A stretch of 14,324 nt of DNA, taken from Gemmatimonadaceae bacterium. Its GTDB lineage: Bacteria; Gemmatimonadota; Gemmatimonadetes; Gemmatimonadales; Gemmatimonadaceae. Below the pieces are notes generated by a model, which was given only the letters and a program-made list of their open reading frames with translations, was not told where the DNA came from and searched no databases. The translations under genes were made by a program, and so were the position numbers. The first letter of the stretch is position 1. Each line of letters starts with the position of its first letter. Location of the stretch: contig JANWKK010000240.1 in assembly GCA_025451425.1 (NCBI GenBank), forward strand, positions 1 to 14,324, given 5' to 3'. Positions 14,291 through 14,324 of this stretch are shown here, piece by piece.

Positions 14291-14295
14291 TGCCC

Positions 14296-14301
14296 ATTAT
14301 A
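14296..14301 (-). promoter_or_regulatory. −10 element giving a probable leaderless permease mRNA
   Basis: A perfect TATAAT on the minus strand ends 5 bases before the permease ATG at 14290. Transcription would then start at or next to the A of the start codon. The −35 position (near 14319-14324, at the window edge) reads GTGCCG and is poor. The complete −10 match and the absence of a Shine-Dalgarno sequence support the call. Confidence 0.5.
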
Positions 14302-14324
14302 CAGCACCGACGGTCAGGCGGCAC

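Overview
The window reads as chromosome of a high-GC, Gram-negative (diderm) bacterium. LptF/LptG, the MlaE/MlaD pair and a TonB-dependent receptor all require an outer membrane. The Oar-like receptor with an N-terminal carboxypeptidase-regulatory-like domain, the PilB with a doubled MshEN motif and the unusually long LptF make Gemmatimonadota my best guess, with Acidobacteriota next. This placement is inference; no rRNA gene or phylogenetic marker is present.

Layout. (1) 1-640: non-coding flank, then a GxxExxY gene on the minus strand. Compound inverted repeats built from a CAGAG/CTCTG-type motif bracket it, so 116-617 looks like a small self-contained insert. (2) 641-4401, minus strand: pilB (type IV pilus extension ATPase), a ComEA-like helix-hairpin-helix DNA-binding protein 78 bp upstream of it, a 293-bp gap filled by a long imperfect palindrome, and an M28-family zinc peptidase / glutaminyl-cyclase-like lipoprotein. 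(3) 4505-9189, plus strand: a tight cluster lptF-lptG-mlaE-mlaD with 4-bp start/stop overlaps or a 16-bp gap. LptF and LptG are the membrane subunits of the LPS exporter; MlaE and MlaD are the permease and substrate-binding subunits of a phospholipid/MCE transporter. Neither ATPase (LptB, MlaF) is present, so they must be supplied from elsewhere. (4) 9190-9548: a gene-free convergent intergenic region with a second copy of the long palindrome, an extra tandem half-copy and a strong hairpin terminator. (5) 9549-14290, minus strand: an LAT-type APC amino acid permease, then an Oar-like TonB-dependent receptor about 80 bp downstream.

Functional themes. The left block points to type IV pili and DNA uptake (PilB plus ComEA-like). 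The central operon links LPS export with phospholipid trafficking to build and maintain the outer membrane. The right block suggests nutrient import across both membranes. The most unusual features are non-coding: two copies of an approximately 200-bp palindromic repeat at 3248-3443 and 9201-9413, which share arm sequence and a central hairpin-loop motif, and the repeat-flanked GxxExxY unit. No tRNA, rRNA, CRISPR array, transposase or phage gene was seen.
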